A stretch of DNA of 7,448 nucleotides from Paracoccaceae bacterium (GTDB lineage Bacteria > Pseudomonadota > Alphaproteobacteria > Rhodobacterales > Rhodobacteraceae). The notes under the pieces are model-generated. The model was not told the DNA's origin and searched no databases. It was given only the letters and a program-made list of their open reading frames with translations. This document shows, piece after piece, positions 6,196 through 7,448 of this stretch (position 1 is the stretch's first letter; every line of letters begins with the position of its first letter). The position numbers were made by a program, and so were the translations under genes. The stretch spans positions 1-7,448 of the forward strand of contig WFUK01000399.1 in the NCBI GenBank assembly GCA_015485015.1, given 5' to 3'.

Positions 6196-7056
6196 ATGGA
6201 GAACAACATGAACACCGTATTGATTTTAGGCGCATCCGGCAGCTTTGGCCGCAATTGCGACGAGGCTTTTGCCAAGGCAGGCTGGAATATCCGACGCTTC
6301 AAACGTGGTAAAGACGACATGAACATGGCCGCCAAGGGGGTCGATGTTATCGTCAACGGGCTGAACCCGCAGAACTACAAGGGCTGGGCGACCGAGCTAC
6401 CCAAAATCGCAGCGCAGGTGGCAGGTGCCGCGATCTCCAGCGGTGCAACCGTGATTCAGCCGGCAAATGTCTATAATTACGGCGCGCAAGCCGGCGAGTG
6501 GCAAGCCAATACCCCGCACCAGGCCACCACCAGAAAGGGCAAGGCGCGCATAGAGATGGAGCGGATTTTGCGCCAATCCGGCGCGCAGATTATCCTGCTT
6601 CGCGGCGGAGATTTTCTCGATACCCGACTCAGCGGCAATTTCTTTGATTTCCTGATCAGCAAGCTGAACAAAGGGCGGTTTATCTATCCGGGGCGGGCAG
6701 ATGCGCCGCATGCATGGGCCTATTTGCCCGATATGGCGCGGGCCGCCGTCGGGCTGGCCGAGCGCCGCGAGGCGCTTGGACGGGTTGAGGATATTCCCTT
6801 TGCCGGGCATACCTTGACCGGCGAAGAAATTCGGGCGGCGTTGTCGAGGTTGACCGGGCAGCCGGTCAAGATCAAGCCGTTTCCGTGGCTCATGATGAAG
6901 TTGCTTTCGCCGTTTTGGGGCTTGGCGCGGGAGATGCAGGAAATGCGATATTTGTGGGACCTGCCCCATAGCCTGTCGGGCAAAAAGCTACAGGAGATCT
7001 TGCCGGATTTCAAAAATACCGAGCTGCAAGAGGTGCTGAAAAAAGTGGTGGGATAG
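6196..7056 (+). CDS. Atypical short-chain dehydrogenase/epimerase-like NAD(P)-binding protein
   Basis: A 286-residue protein with an N-terminal Rossmann fold of the extended or atypical SDR (NAD-dependent epimerase/dehydratase) type. VLILGASGSFGRN (residues 8-20) holds the GxxGxxG dinucleotide site, and SSGATVIQPANVYNYG (81-96) is the strand and loop near the active site. In the segment that normally carries YxxxK, the protein reads TRKGKARIE: the lysine is present (Lys116) but the tyrosine position is Thr112. Classical SDR catalysis is therefore doubtful. Substrate and reaction are unknown. The start at 6196 is chosen for its Shine-Dalgarno site; longer frames begin at a TTG inside the control region. 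The gene is divergent from the LysR gene, which probably regulates it. Bases 6350-6440 (residues 53-82) recur inverted at the right end of the window. Confidence 0.83.
   Translation: MENNMNTVLILGASGSFGRNCDEAFAKAGWNIRRFKRGKDDMNMAAKGVDVIVNGLNPQNYKGWATELPKIAAQVAGAAISSGATVIQPANVYNYGAQAGEWQANTPHQATTRKGKARIEMERILRQSGAQIILLRGGDFLDTRLSGNFFDFLISKLNKGRFIYPGRADAPHAWAYLPDMARAAVGLAERREALGRVEDIPFAGHTLTGEEIRAALSRLTGQPVKIKPFPWLMMKLLSPFWGLAREMQEMRYLWDLPHSLSGKKLQEILPDFKNTELQEVLKKVVG
6350..6440 (+). repeat. Left copy of a 91-bp perfect inverted repeat
   Basis: These 91 bases, inside the dehydrogenase-like gene, are identical without mismatch to the reverse complement of 7358-7448. Identity stops exactly after CTCCAG at 6440, where the next base differs. 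This copy is the native one: it encodes VNGLNPQNYKGWATELPK and onward in continuous Rossmann-fold context. Confidence 0.97.
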
Positions 7057-7074
7057 CGGCCAGCCGCGCTATTC
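7051..7074. terminator. Small hairpin between convergent genes
   Basis: GCGGC-CA-GCCGC forms a short perfect dyad directly after the dehydrogenase stop (7054-7056) and before the EEP stop (7069-7071), flanked by ATA and TAT. It lacks a T-tract, so a role in ending transcription is only possible. Confidence 0.25.
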
Positions 7075-7448
7075 ACCTGTGAGCGACAGATCGGCCCAGA
7101 TAATCCGGTGGCGCGCCTGTGCTGCGGCCAAAAGCGCGCTATCCTCTGGCCAGAAAACACCGGAATCCAGCAGCTTTAGCCGCCTGTCGGGCAGCACATA
7201 ATCCACCTGCATCCGGCCGGTTCTTTCCCATTCAACGGTGTCTTGCGCCGGCATGGCTTGCAGGCGCGGATGGGCCAATAGGGCCTGCAGGGCCGGTTTC
7301 CGGCTCTCCCCGCGCAGGGGGTCCGCGTTCAGATCGGCAAGCAGCACCACCGGATCACTGGAGATCGCGGCACCTGCCACCTGCGCTGCGATTTTGGGTA
7401 GCTCGGTCGCCCAGCCCTTGTAGTTCTGCGGGTTCAGCCCGTTGACGA
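7069..7448 (-). CDS. Second EEP family protein, C-terminal part (partial; upstream end replaced by duplicated sequence)
   Basis: The reliable part (7069-7357, about 95 residues) is the C-terminal portion of an endonuclease/exonuclease/phosphatase family protein. It has VVLLADLNADPLRG (metal-binding Asp and Asn of the DLN motif), then MQVDYVLPDRRLKLLDSGVFWPED, and the terminal QARHRIIWADLSL, where the catalytic histidine sits in RHR rather than SDH. It is a different EEP subtype from the gene at 2574-3254. From 7358 to the window edge the frame stays open, but the sequence is a perfect copy of part of the neighbouring dehydrogenase gene (NGLNPQNYKGWATELPK). The upstream residues are therefore not EEP sequence. 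This is either a chimeric junction or a truncated gene. The true N-terminal two-thirds are not in the window. Confidence 0.7.
   Translation of the reverse strand, partial: VNGLNPQNYKGWATELPKIAAQVAGAAISSDPVVLLADLNADPLRGESRKPALQALLAHPRLQAMPAQDTVEWERTGRMQVDYVLPDRRLKLLDSGVFWPEDSALLAAAQARHRIIWADLSLTGE
7358..7448 (-). repeat. Right copy of a 91-bp perfect inverted repeat, running off the window end
   Basis: This is the reverse complement of 6350-6440 over all 91 bases. The repeat may continue beyond the window. With a 917-base spacer it forms a fold-back structure. It is joined in frame to the EEP remnant at ISS/DPVV. Confidence 0.97.

Noticed and set aside
7069..7448. A novel fusion of an oxidoreductase segment with an EEP hydrolase
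   Set aside because: The in-frame join results from a 91-base perfect inverted copy of the neighbouring gene. A one-in-three chance of frame match and a possible technical origin are simpler than a functional fusion.

Overview
The window looks like ordinary chromosomal DNA from an alphaproteobacterium, most likely of the Rhodobacterales/roseobacter type. The grounds are the G+C-rich coding sequence, the LeuB variant (an [17 protein letters not shown] loop), the TIGR01459-type HAD phosphatase, and two endonuclease/exonuclease/phosphatase (EEP) family proteins. This placement rests on protein style and was not tested by a search. No RNA gene, CRISPR array, insertion sequence or phage gene is visible. 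The window is densely coded, and no gap between genes exceeds about 110 bases.

Layout, left to right. (1) Positions 1-517, minus strand: the N-terminal part of a multi-pass membrane protein, probably the membrane sensor half of an AraC-type regulator, running off the left edge. (2) 616-1648, plus strand: a two-gene unit of a YaiI/UPF0178 protein and RsmJ (16S rRNA m2G1516 methyltransferase), overlapping by 8 bases. (3) 1670-3254, minus strand: a class IIA HAD phosphatase-like protein preceded by a short EEP hydrolase; each has its own Shine-Dalgarno site and a similar AT-rich element upstream. (4) 3363-3998, plus strand: a YjdF/DUF2238 membrane protein, divergent from the EEP gene. (5) 3999-4063: a compact double-hairpin repeat between two convergent genes, whose outer arm supplies the leuB stop codon. 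(6) 4060-6120, minus strand: leuB and, upstream of it on the same strand, a LysR-type regulator. (7) 6196-7056, plus strand: an atypical short-chain dehydrogenase-like NAD(P)-binding protein, divergent from the LysR gene and its likely target. (8) 7069-7448, minus strand: the C-terminal part of a second EEP protein.

The functions are mostly housekeeping: leucine synthesis (LeuB), ribosomal RNA modification (RsmJ), and several phosphatase or nuclease-like proteins of unknown substrate. The only local regulatory unit suggested by the layout is the divergent LysR/dehydrogenase pair.

The one clear anomaly is at the right end. The last 91 bases (7358-7448) are a perfect reverse-complement copy of 6350-6440, which lies inside the dehydrogenase gene, and they are joined in frame to the EEP remnant. 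This looks more like a fold-back chimera or contig-end artefact than a new gene fusion, although a real inverted duplication cannot be excluded. I found no convincing undescribed biological system in this window.
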